From the NCBI GenBank assembly GCA_016801885.1, contig CM028889.1, forward strand, positions 25,364,001-25,428,000: DNA of 64,000 nucleotides, read 5' to 3'. The notes below the pieces were generated by a model. That model saw only the letters and a list, made by a program, of their open reading frames with translations, did not search any database and had not been told where the DNA came from. A program made the translations under genes and the position numbers. Positions 24,201 through 36,700 of this stretch are shown one piece after another. The stretch's first letter is position 1, and every line of letters starts with the position of its first letter. The DNA comes from Toxotes chatareus. Taxonomy: Eukaryota; Chordata; Actinopteri; Toxotidae.

Positions 24201-24849
24201 CCAACCATCGTGATAATGAGCTTGAACACTGCTTCAAAAACTGCAGCTAAGCCCATCACTGACTTTAGCAGGGATTTCACTGTCACTCTGTAGTCTGGAA
24301 AAAGAAAGAGGATGATGGCAAACGAATAGACAGCAAAAGGCTCTACTCACCGCAGACATCTCCTCTGGGCTCTCATTTGATTTGATGACATCAAAATCAA
24401 TCACATTTTGGACAAAATGCAGATTAACTAGCCATTTGTTGTTTTAAATGGCTTACATTTTTTTTCCATAAATGCCTAAAATGGGAGCAGCTTTGTTACG
24501 TATTTCCATTTCTTTCTGTTTGCCAAAAAATAAATAAAGAAATGTGAATTTACGGTACAGTAATTGGTTAGTATAGAATGGTCAAAGTCAATTCTCAAAG
24601 CGCAGTACTGTATACATTCATCTGGAAAATGAAAGCACTGGTTTTTTTTTTTTTTCATAACAATGGAAATACAAAGCAAAACAAACAAGATCATAAAAAT
24701 GTATAAATCATTATAATGAAAAACTTCAACTACAATCACGAACAACTTCAAAATGATCAAATTTTACTGTGCAACAATAATCCACCTGGAGCAGCTTAAT
24801 AACTTTTCCCATCTCATTGCTTACATGGAAGAGTTTTTATACAAGTGTT
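21259..24849. other. Intergenic region between convergent cdh24 and cltrn
   Basis: Contains the cdh24 3' UTR, of unknown length (an AATAAA at 22682 is one candidate signal), and the minus-strand cltrn 3' UTR. The rest is AT-rich with poly-A/T tracts near 23140, 23380 and 24640. No additional exon or RNA gene is recognised. Confidence 0.6.
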
Positions 24850-27843
24850 TTACATCTGTGTGAATCGCTCATCGTCTGAGAAGGACATGTTGTAAACACC
24901 CTCACTTGCAGCACCATTTTCTACCGTTTTCACCCGCGTCTCTTCTTCGACTTCCTCGTTGTCTGTTTTCTCATCCTTTTTGCTGGAATTAGAAGCCAGA
25001 AACACGACGGATCAATAATCACATTTACAAAATGATAAACATAATGCATCTAAAGTCATCAGCTTACCGTTTCTTTTGGACCAGAGAGGACACAAGCAGA
25101 AAGATGATGCCGGCACCCACAACTCCCATTACCACCCCAAACACAATCAGCCATGGAGGGGTGTCAGGGTTGACCGGTGCTGCCAGGGTGGGAGGGATGC
25201 CGATAAACTCCAGGGTTTTATCAGTTAGCAGGAAGGCACTGTTGATCCGATTCCTGGACTTTCTAATGAGCACATGTAAAATTTTGAATTAAAATGGACA
25301 TTAACATTCAGCAGGAAACCACACTTTATGATTTACCTTCAGAAAGTACGGCGTTGGTGATGGACTTCCTGTTATATTAGTATTTTGGGTTTCACTTCTT
25401 CTGCAGTTGTATTCCCAGCACAGTCTACCACGCTGTGATTTAGCTGTGCTATGAATACTGGAGACTATTTTCAGACCAACATGAGTCTGTCACAAGTGAG
25501 ATTTTGCTGATGAGGGCCACAGGTCTGAGTCTCAGTTACATAATGAGTTGTTTGCAATACCAAGAGCTGCAGCAAGAAGTGTTTGACCAGATAAGACTCC
25601 AATATGGCTGAACTCTTTCACTTTAGGTTGCTGAAGTAACTTGCTGTAACTCTGCTGTAAGCTTACGGCGGCTAATATGCGCTAAAATTAGCAAAACAAC
25701 CCATTTACATACATTAACATTGACATTTCAGCAAAAAAACACACTCACATTATCACATTAGCATAATCACTCATTCCTCTTCATAAAAACTTCAAGTTGA
25801 ACCGATAACAAAAAACAACACGTTCGTGCTTAGGTCCATATGTTGTGCTGTACTCGCTCTGGGATGAGCGAATGGTGGCTAATTTTAGCTAATATTAGCA
25901 GAATAGCACATTCCTTTTTCATAAAAATAAAAAGTTAAATTGATTTTTTTTTTTTAAAGCACCCTTTCCTAGTGTTGCTGCTACAATTGAACTTTGCATG
26001 GTTTGAGCGTATGTGACTAATTTTAATTAATGTTAGTAAAATCACATTTACATCTTCATAAAAAAGTAGAAAAGTTGAGTCCACCACCAAAACAAGCAGT
26101 CCCTGCTTAGTTCATTAAATTCCAGAGTTTTGCTGCTAATCCTAATGCACTTGCATGACCCTTAGTTTTTATGGTTTTCTAATGTTACTTCAGATAGGCG
26201 CTGCCTGAGCTAATTGTGCCACAAGTCACTTAATTATTCAGCAAAACCGAATCACTGCCTGCTCAACAAATCACATCTGTGTTACAGAGAGATTATGGTT
26301 CAGTCATCATTCTGTCACTGCGATTTCTACAATCAATGAGGGGGAAAAAAAAGAAAACTGTATAATCAGTGAAGATGTATGCACTTGTAATATATTTACA
26401 GATAAACTCCTAACCTATTAAGACAATATCAGCATTACACCAAACTGAAAGACATTATATCATAACCAAATATATGATACTAAATCATTAAATGTACATT
26501 TAATCTAAATTAGTTGAATATGATCTGACCTGGAGAGGGGCCGAGAAAAAAACCAAAATTTTCCAAACAGGGATTTTAAAAAGAAGAACTACAGTGTCTG
26601 TGTATCGTTACCTGACAGCCTCCTCCACACTTTCTTTATCAACAAGGCGTGAAGTGTTCAGCGGTGACGTCACCACAAACCAGAAGGACACTCTGGGAGT
26701 CTCATCACACACTATGATGTTTGACACTCTGGTGAAGTTCCACAGGACAATAAAGACCACGTCAGTGTCCTAACATGTTCATAAACCATGAGTCACCGAT
26801 TTCATTATGGTGAAAAGGGATTATACTGTATTATATTAGGGTTTTATAGCCTCTGAGCCTATTTCATAAACACACAAAAGTACTAATTCTATTCTTTTAT
26901 TGATTTTCAAATCAAACAGCAAAAGAGAAGTTTTCTTACTCAAATTCCTGCCCTTCGATGTAATTCCTCATGGCAAAAGCCAGAGTTGCTCGGAAAAGGA
27001 GCATTTCATTTTCATTCCAGACGTACTGCAACAAGGGATCATGCACTGTTTTCAGTAAACACCTTAAAAGTTAATTGATCACCAGATGGACCTTGTCCTT
27101 ACAGTGAGTCATCACACGCACTTTCAGTGAATACTGGACAATATTTAGCATATTACTTTTTACATGGCTAATTTGTTCAAGTAGCATTTAATCAGGTATC
27201 AGATGTTTCTGATCTGATGCTTTGATCATTCTGTGCAGGTATATTAATATTTAAACATGTACGTACAGCTTGATCTCCCAGAGCAGTTCTGATGCTAAGT
27301 CGAACTTTGTAGCCGTCCGTAGCATCTATGAAGATAAAACATATTTAAATATCCTCTGCATCCTGTGAATTAATGCCCTAGGTTTAAAAAAAAAAACTTA
27401 AATCCCAGCACAATAAGGATCATCTAACATCACTTCATTTAAATTTCACCAGTTATTTCCTCATAGGGTTTTTAAGAGTCTGTCATATGGTATGTGTTTC
27501 AGTGTAATGGCTGATATCTAATGAAAGCCATGGTTAGGTAAACATCTGAGTTATGTGTCTAATCCGTCTTTGTTCCAGTTGAGACATTAGAAGCTGCATT
27601 CCACGTTGAACGGAGAGGCAACAAGGAAATAAAGCTAGACTGATGGTTTTACAATCACAATGCCTGTGTTTCATGACAGTCTATTAAAATAAATACATGA
27701 GATAAAATGTAAGGACACAATATTATGCGAGAACATGAGAAAAAACATGAGAGCGTCTCCCTCTGTGATCACTTACCTGGTGTACAGACCTTTTCTGCCA
27801 AAGCAGACGACAAACAGAGCAGGAAAAAGATCTTTTCCAGCAT
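24850..27843 (-). CDS. cltrn: Collectrin (amino acid transport regulator), 6 coding exons
   Basis: Single-pass membrane glycoprotein homologous to the non-catalytic C-terminal part of ACE2. In mammals it supports surface expression of B0AT1-type amino acid transporters in kidney (family knowledge). Exons on the minus strand, 5' to 3': 27843-27777, 27325-27267, 27025-26940, 26728-26612, 25262-25068, 24982-24850. These give 218 residues plus TAA, against about 222 in human. Signal peptide MLEKIFFLLCLSSALA is followed by the collectrin-like domain (GYKVRLSIRTALGDQAYVW, FRATLAFAMRNY, PRVSFWFVVTSP), the neck SRNRINSAF...TLEFIGIPPTLAAP, the membrane segment WLIVFGVVMGVVGAGIIFLL (about 147-170) and an acidic tail ending SFSDDERFTQM. 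There is no zinc protease domain and no ACE2 exon nearby, so this is collectrin. All splice sites are GT-AG and all phases agree. Confidence 0.95.
25640..26140. repeat. Degenerate tandem repeat in a cltrn intron
   Basis: Roughly three diverged copies of a unit of about 150 bp. Each carries a GAGCG-like start, a GGCTAATTTTAGCTAATATTAGC-type core, CACATTTACAT-like sequence and a CTTCATAAAAA...AAGTTGA segment. It lies between the exons at 25068-25262 and 26612-26728. Unit boundaries are approximate. Confidence 0.6.
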
Positions 27844-30288
27844 TTCCCCTGATAACAAGAGACAAAATAATAAAATGCTGCACGTGAAATGCCCAGTGTT
27901 GAATGATTTGAGGATGTCAGCCGAGGAACTTCATTGGATAATGTCTGGGCTTAATGGTTAAGCCAGGACACACCTGAACTAACCTGTGTTCTTTTAAAAA
28001 AAAATGGCTGCTCCCTCTCACCTCATAGCATGGAAACTGTGAAGTGGGCACTGCAGCGAAAGTGCTGCTGTTTGTTCAAGCTTCCAAGGAGCCAGATAGG
28101 TTTGCTAATGTGAGAGAGGCAGACCTGATGGAGAAAAACACCACGGCTCAGTCTGCGACTGTTTACTCAGCACAGTACACTGTGTGACCCGGTCATGCAG
28201 TGTGCCAGGCACTTTTATATTAAGCAGCAACATTTTTCCCTATTCTGTGGCATGACAACAGAAAAACACTGGAAAGCAGTACAGTATCTGACTGTATCTG
28301 CTCACTGGTTAAGATAAGCACAGTATAATTACATTCCTTGAAGGGCAAAAACCTGATTTGGCATACTGGTCGATTCTAGTGAGGTCATCATGTTCACTGT
28401 GTGAACAGCTCTTTGCTTTTAAAAACTTTTCCCAGCCCTCACCAGCAAAAGTTCACCAGGCAAAGGTGAGAAAACCTTTAACAGACTACAGCAGATCCCA
28501 CAGAAAATCCCGTAAAAGTTCTTTTCCCAGATGAGACATATATCCAAGGTTAATCATCCATTCTGCTCTGACAGCAAAGCTTGCAATTTGGTTTTTGTTC
28601 AACCATGAGGGACGCCTGACACAGCCATTTATGAGAAACTAAGTTGACACAGGGCACTCAAGGCAAAGTCTCTTTATCATGATAGCTCACTGTATCTACC
28701 ATTTAAAATCCACACCATAATTCAGCGCATTAAACTGCGCTCATGGCCCACAATAAATGATCCTTTGCTCCCATAAAATGTCAGAAGTGTTTTTCTCTAA
28801 AACAGACCCCACCCATGCTGAAACAACATGAAAACATCTCACTGAGGTTTACAATACAATTGAACCACTCCCCTTCAGAGCCTTTCTAGAGTCTCTATAC
28901 AGACCATACGTCTGTTTGTTTGGGAAAATGTGATAGTAATTCTGACATTCTCCAAGAATTATGGGGGTATTCATAATGTGAAGAGAAAAATCCTAATAAA
29001 CAAAGATCAAACACAGAAACGTTAGGTGTCTTTCAGCCATTCCCGTTGCCTGGTTCACTCTCTGCAAGAGGCTGATTTAGAAAAATTGCTTTCAGTGTAA
29101 TACCACTGACTGCAGGTATTTCTGTTGAACAGATGATGGCAGTAGAGGTCTTGTGGGTGCACAAGACCTTGGACATGACAGTCCTTTTTTTTGTCCCTTT
29201 ATTGCACAGCAGTTAAAGGTAGGACAATATAACCATTCATCCTGCAGAAAAACAAAAAACTGGGCCACAATAATTAAACTGATCAAAACACGAGCAACAA
29301 AATGTAGAAACATAGCAGGACATGCATCCAAAAGCAAAACAACTAAATTGCAATTTAAAGACAATAACAACATAATAGCCTGAACTCTCATCCGGAATTA
29401 AAGCAACTCTTTAGATTTCATGAACCTCACTGATTTAAATTTCCTTATGGGTCTGTGGAAAGAGTAATTTAATAATTCAAAAGTGCTTAGAGTGCGTGAG
29501 AGAGCCAAGAGGAGTACAGCTGGTGGAGCATGCTATTGCCTGTGAGCTGAGGCTACAAGTCACAGTTATGAGATAATAATAGCTAAAACCTACTGTAACA
29601 GTAGCAGAGAGAAGAGCCATAACATCTGCAAACTGTCTGAGTAATGTTTGTTATACAGTAGCATTGAAAGTTAAAGTTAAATATTAGCCACAGAGAGCGG
29701 CTGAGCTCCATCTGGTCTTCTGACTCGTTTCAGTGTTGCATGTTGAGTTAAAGTGTCCTGTTGTTATAATTAAGATGTTATGGCAAAAACACATTTACTT
29801 TATTTTCAGTAGGCTTCTGACAACCAGGGAGGACAGCAGTGCTCAGGAGGGCCCCAAAGATCATTCACAGATTTGAATTGATTCATCTTTTAATCTATTT
29901 AAACAGTGCACAGCTGCACTGTGATGAAACACTGCACAATGACCAGTCAGAGAGTGGTCTCAAGATTCAAGTTAGCGTTTTATTATGGTGTGGGAAACAT
30001 AAAGCAGACAATGCCCCCTTCTTCCTGTGCTCTACCGCCCCCACAAGACGCAGGCCGGTACTGCTACAACCAGCCATAATGGGCAGTAGGAGTGGATGAG
30101 CCTGAGCCGAGCAGGCAGTCTGTCTGTCTTCACAGGGATCGCTCTTGTCGGAGGTGATATCGTCCTCCGTCCTCCGCTTGCCAAACCCCCACTTCCGACG
30201 TGAAACCGGAGCCGGTGTCCGGAGCAGGATGTATCGATCTGTTTGGTTGTAGTGCTCTCAGCGGATCCTCCATGCGTCAGCCCCGGGA
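27844..30288. other. Divergent intergenic region cltrn / reps2
   Basis: About 2.4 kb separate the minus-strand cltrn start codon from the plus-strand reps2 start codon, so the region holds both promoters and 5' UTRs. The last ~250 bases before reps2 are more GC- and CpG-rich than the AT-rich surroundings, fitting a TATA-less promoter. No coding exon is recognised. Confidence 0.6.
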
Positions 30289-30670
30289 ATGGATCAGGAA
30301 TCCGGTGTGGCGTCTGCAGGGAGTTTCATCTCCCTGAATGAACATGAGCAGAGATATTACTCAGGTCTCCACAGTCTGTGTCAGGCTGACACTTCAGGAA
30401 AACTGTCGTCCAGCAAAGTGGCGGAGCTGTTCAAGGCGTCTCAGCTACCTCCGGAATCCCTGCATAAAGTGAGTGCTGCCTTTATTGCACATCTGCGCCT
30501 GCTTGGTCATCACATGTTATCCAGTGTGAAGGGCTGAGAGCTGCGGCTGCTGCTCCCCAGACCAGGGGGGGACCAGCAGGAGACACTGAGCCGGGTCTAA
30601 ATGATCAGGCTGTGGCCTCAATCATATGATCAGGAGGCTTGGTGTTTTCTTTGTGGAGTGTCTTTCTGAC

Positions 30671-30701
<31 letters not shown>

Positions 30702-33700
30702 AGGGTTTCACACACCTCCTTTCTTACACCCGTCTGTCACACAGGAAGGCAGCTCCTTTCCTTTACTGCATTTGCTGAGCATGTGTCTGTGGCTCTCCTC
30801 TCCTCCTGTATACTATACACAGTTTCTTTGGGAGGCAGATACACATATATATGTATTTATATTTAAATTTTTAGGTGTAAGGTTAGGCTTAGTTATGAGA
30901 GTCAGTGGAGCTGTGCTTTCATTGTCCAAACTAGTGTAGGAGGTGTGTAGGGTATTGATTTCTGGGAATATTCATTTGTCTATTCAAATAAATAACAATA
31001 AGCTTGTTTATGTTTTAAATGTTGTAATCAGCACTTTGAGGAACCCCTGCCAGTAAGAGTTAGGTTTGCAAAATCCTCTCTCTGTAAAGGACTTCATCAG
31101 TGGCTTTGTTTTTTTAGCCCATTTACTATAAATCACATTTAACACAACTTTACATCGCAGCTAATCATTATTTTTAATGATTATTTTTTTTTTAGCAATT
31201 TCCCATTTGTTTCTGGATTGATTGATTCATTGTTTAGAATCTGAATCTGCAAAATTAATTACTAATTAACAATAAAAATAAAAATTTTACTCATTGATGC
31301 CGATTAAAATCTCATCACACAAAGTCTGGGAGTCCAATTCAAACCTGCCAGAAGCAGCACTTAAGATAAAAACTGTTTTCCTTTACTGTTGCGTGAATTC
31401 AAACATTTCTAGGTCTTTTCATGTTATTTGTTTTTAATGGATGATATCAGGCTTGCTTTGCAGTAACCATATTCCTGATTGTGACTGTTTTCCATTGGCT
31501 GGAACACAGAATCACCAAGTCAGAGTCATTTTTGCTGATGCATCACAGGAATATAAACATATTTTTCCAGCTCAGATGAGCACAGCAGGTTACCGCCTCC
31601 GTTCACGCTACTCTCTGTCCCAAGGGGTTGGCTCCCGGCGATCGCAGCCTATTGTGTGTCTGTGTGGGTGTCAGGAAGTTTGGCATGGAGCTCCGCTTCC
31701 TTCCTGTCCGGCCTGGATCGCCGCCACCACACAGGGTTGATTGACACACAGCCTTCTGAGCTGTGCTTGGCCCTGCTGCAGGATGCCTGCGGGATCACTC
31801 TTGGACTCAGAGCTGAGTTCTGGGTCATTATGTCGCACAGTGTCAGAGAATTATAAATGGTGAATTTCCTCCAGGATGCGTGATGACACAGGAGTCGTGT
31901 TAGGATTTGACTTGACTTGGTTTTACTGTAAATACACTCTCTGCTATTTGTCAAAACAAAGGGGATTTTCCATCATGGAGAGTATGTGGAGGTGTGTTTG
32001 CTGAATCATCGTATACCTAAACTCACCAGATTTACAAAGGAAGTGTCTTTATGTGGAACCTGTGTTTATAGCAGATAGCTAGTAAAAGCATGATGCTACT
32101 TCCTGCTGTTGCTTTCTGTGAAGCCAGCAGTCATTCGATAAAGACTCTTCTTCCCATACCTTACTCTAAAATAAAATCTATTGTTATGCTCCTTACGTGG
32201 ACTTAGAGTACAGACTGTGGATCACGCTGTTACTGACTGACATTATTTTCACTGCCAAGGAAGTAAATATTTGCCATAACGTTTTATCACATGAACACGA
32301 TTACAGGCACAGCAGCCATTCTCACAGCACAGTGTGACACAGGGTGTTGAGTTGGAAGATTTCCCCCATGATGCAGACCGACTCCCTACATGGAACTTTC
32401 AGAATTACCTGTAAATAAATGTCTGTGCCTGAGTTTGCTGTCAGGTTGTAGTGGTATGGAATGTGTTTGTGCACAGTGACACGTTCAGGTTCATTCAACC
32501 AGACAGGTTCTGCAGCCACGTGTGTCAACACATCACTACTGTGCACTGTGCACCTGAGTACTTCTTCCACCACTGAGGTCCTTTACTTAGACAACCGTGA
32601 TTGTAAGAACACTCCATTACCTGCAAATTAAAGTCATGCATTCTGGAAATTTTTTGCAGCTCAAGTAAAGTGTTAGTACCTTAAACAGTATTCAAGTACA
32701 GGACTTATTGCAGATAGTGAATGTTTTTTTTTCAGCAGTGACACTGAATACATACAAAATATATGCTATCACATGTCAGCTATATCATGGTGCAATCAGA
32801 GTGATTTGTAGTTATTTTACAGAACTGAATGACAGAGTGGTTTGTAGTGCACAGGAAATGCGTGTAAGTGCTCGTGTATCTCTGATATTCAGCATGTCAA
32901 CATGTCTTATTTTCAAACTTGATTTCCTCAGTCACATTGTTAACAGGCACATGATTAATTAATATCCGGTAGGCCCCACCAAACCAACGATGATATTATG
33001 TGCGCTGAAATGTTTCTGGCATTCTTCCATCTGCCTTGAATAACTTTCCCCCTCAGGCCACAGATCTGACCGGTCAGTCTGGTTCCTGAAGGCTGTTACT
33101 GGTGTCTCTGAAATAATCTCATCATCAGTCCTCCTCCGCCGGCCTCAGGCACACTCACCAACACGACAGACCGGACCTGAGTTGTTTTGGATCCTGTGTC
33201 TCTGTGAAAGCTGTTGAATGAGTACAGTGCAGGTCAAGCAGGAATAATGTCTCATGAGGCGATATGAGCCGCAGGCACTCCACACGCCCCTCAGCCTCAT
33301 TAGACAGTGGGTATTAGCAGCACCCCAGTCATTCATATTTCATTTAAGACATAGCAAATGTGCCCTTACTCCTCTGTGACAGAAGAACTCACTTACAACT
33401 TGACCTCTGGAACTTGTGTGGTTATGAAAAAAAAACTTGTTAGTGTTAAGATAACCAGTGTTAATCCACTGTTGCCACAAGAAGATGGATGGTCTGGCAT
33501 TCATCAGTCAAACATAAAACGAGTCCTGTTGTGAAACCATGGGATGTCATTTTTTGTAGGGATTAAACATATAACTGGACATATCACAGAAGAGTTAGGC
33601 TAGCTCTTTCCCTCTGTTTCCAGTCTTTGTGCTAAGCTAAGCTAACTGGCCGCTGGCTGCTTATTTTCCAGTATGTTGAACTGTTTCCTTTTTTTCTTTC

Positions 33701-36700
33701 ATTTTTTTACCCAATGATCAGGCCTTGTCTTACAGGGCCAACGTTTTAATCTAGTTTTAATACCTGTCATTTTTCATTTTATATTATGCCTACATAATCC
33801 CAGTGTAGAAATACTGTTGTTATCTGGGACTGTGGGAAAAATGGGTTAAGGGGACCATGTGTTTGTATGTGGTATACCAGATGCCATTAATACATCCCTG
33901 ACAGGATTATCATTATTAAGGTCCCTTTGTTTCAGTGCTGTATTTAAAAGCCTCGTGCACTTTTAGTTACAGGAGAGCTTGTGTTCACAACACCACATTT
34001 CTAAACTCAGTTTTATACAGTTTTACTGTTCAAGAATCTCTCACTGAATTTTCTTTCATTTATATTTTGGAGAATTTTTTCTCTATTGACCCACATAATC
34101 CTAATCTTCTTTGCTTCCCCAAAGCAGTCATTGTACCTCTAATCAAAAGAGTACTGGATAAACAGATCCCACTGTGCAGCTTATCCCGTACATTCTGTTT
34201 CTTCTGCCTTTATTCAGTTAGTAGAGCCTGTAATTTTGTACCACACATTATCTTGATCAGGGTGTAAAATAATCACATGTTTAAGATAACTCTGGTCGTG
34301 GCTAGATTATGTTTCTGTAAAGGGGAAAACACTGCACTGCTGGCTGCATAAAGATGAGATGTATCAGGATAACATGTTGTTGAATCTGTCCATAGTTGTC
34401 CTCAAATTTGAAAATGATTCTAAACTTTCCGTTGTTGTTGTTTGTTTGTTTTTTGTTTTTTCAGGTGACCGAGGTGTGTGGAGCAAAGCGGCTGGGTTAC
34501 TTTGGTACATCTCAGTTCTACGTGGCCCTGAAGCTGCTCGCCGCCGCCCAGTCTGGTCTGCCCGTTCGCCTGGAGAGTGTAACGGCCAGTAAGTCTGCTG
34601 CTCAGAGTGGAGGCGTCTTACGAGAGCAAAAGAGGATCAGGAGATTATCTTAACATGGCAGGATTTGGTCTAATCTGGATGAAAGGGGAGTCGCGTGGAA
34701 AGGGCTAAGTGGGTTTGTCCTCATTACAAGAACGTAAAATCAGTCACACCCCGGCCAAAGAGAAAATGTGTTTTCTACACAGCACACGAGAGCTTGATGG
34801 ATTGTATTAGGAAGAGTATGAGATTTTCAAATTCACCATGGTGTGTATTAGTAACTCACCTCGGCAGAGTAACACACTGAGGCGCTCAGCCTGATTAATT
34901 CCCTCAGGATAATTCTAGTTGTATCAGAAGTCATTATACAGGAGGCAGCTGATGAGACAAAACAAAAAAATCCTCTTTATATGCATTAAACGCTTTTTGA
35001 GGTTATTTTAAAAATGAAAAGAAAAAAGAAAAAAATCTATCCATTATGGTAAATATTAAAAAAATATAATTAATTATTTTATGTCATGGCTATAGATCTA
35101 CCTCTGCCCAGATTTGTTGGGCTGAAGAATGAACCAGAGATGCGATACTCAACCATCCCTCCCAGCGTAGAAGCTCCGGGGGCTCAGTGTGGGACTGCAT
35201 CTGGTTCTGTCTCCTGGACTCCAGCTGACAGGAGCACCTTCAGACACCTGGAGACCAGTGTAGAGAAGAAGGTAAGCATGGGACGACCCTTCTGGTGATC
35301 CAAGATATGGTGTGTTGAGTGCTGTCAGTGCAACTATGGATCACTGTCAAGATCCAGTCACTGGGTGCCAAGATGAGGAAACGTGTAGAGCTGACCATGA
35401 ATGGCTGCACTGAGCAAAGACATTCCAGTCCGCTGTAATCATCAGGGGCAGAAAGGCCTTGTTGATTAGAGATTAGAGAAGTATGACAAGTCAGACCAGC
35501 CACGAGTACGCAAACATTCATACGCAGAAGAGCTTCGCAGAACGCAAACCGAGTGAACGTGATGTGGACGCCATCTCAAGCTTTACTGCATCAGCAAAGA
35601 ACAAGAAGCTAGAGCGTGAACACGATCACCAGAACCGGATGAAGACTTTTCTGACCACATATTGCTACTGGCTGCACGGTCAGTAGCTTATTAATGCCAG
35701 TCTATATATCATTTCTTTACTACATTGTCAGTGTGGCATCCTGGTAACCAAGGGGTTAATGCACTGATCATAAACAATACTGTGCTTGGATCGAACTCCT
35801 GATGGCATTCCCCATCTCTCTCTCCGTTGTTTTCTGTCGTCTATCTTTTGTTGTCTCTCTTATAAATTTATAAAATATGCCTCCCCAAAACAAAAAACAT
35901 TGTCAGTGTTTACTAACTATATCTTAGTAACATAAAAACATAACCACCTCAGTACTGAAACATGAAGGAATCCTGGCAACCTAGTCTTTAAGATGCAAAC
36001 CACAGAACCACAACGTCCCTGGTGTGATCCCCACCAGAGATTTTGGTTGCATATCATCCCCCTCTCTCGTTCACCCTCTCTTTTGGTGTTGTCATCTATA
36101 CTGTCAGCTACTGAATAAGCACGAACATGCCATCGTTCAGTGGAGGTGTAACAACAGACTGAAATAATGAACCGTTCCAAGTTTCACTTTGCTAACAGAA
36201 CCGTAGTAATCCCGCAGCCTGCCCGGTTTTCAAATCAGATATTTCCAGATGAATGTACTGTGACGTTTAGGAATTATTGTCTCAGGATTTTTACTGAAAC
36301 ATAACTGTGCCTCCATGTTTAGAGCACATTTTGACATGAGATGGAACAGGCTGCTCTAATGACAAATGAAATAACAGATATTCTGTCCCTGTTTTGAAAG
36401 GAGACTTGGTCCCCACCTCGATCGCCCTGCACTTCACCGCCCCGCTCTCCGCTGACCTACCGGAGCTACCCGTACAAAAAGCAGAGAAATGGAGCAGACT
36501 CACAGATGAGTAAGCTCCAGTCTTGCATCAGCCCTAAGCACAGCATGTATACTTCTTTATATTTGGTGTATTTATTTGTATGTGGATGTTTATTTATGTA
36601 AATTTCTCTTTTTATTTCAGTTTCCAAGTAGAAGCAACTTAGTTGACTGAAATTTCAAGAAGTAAACGTCTTACAGTGGTCATGTATTATGAATTAGAAA

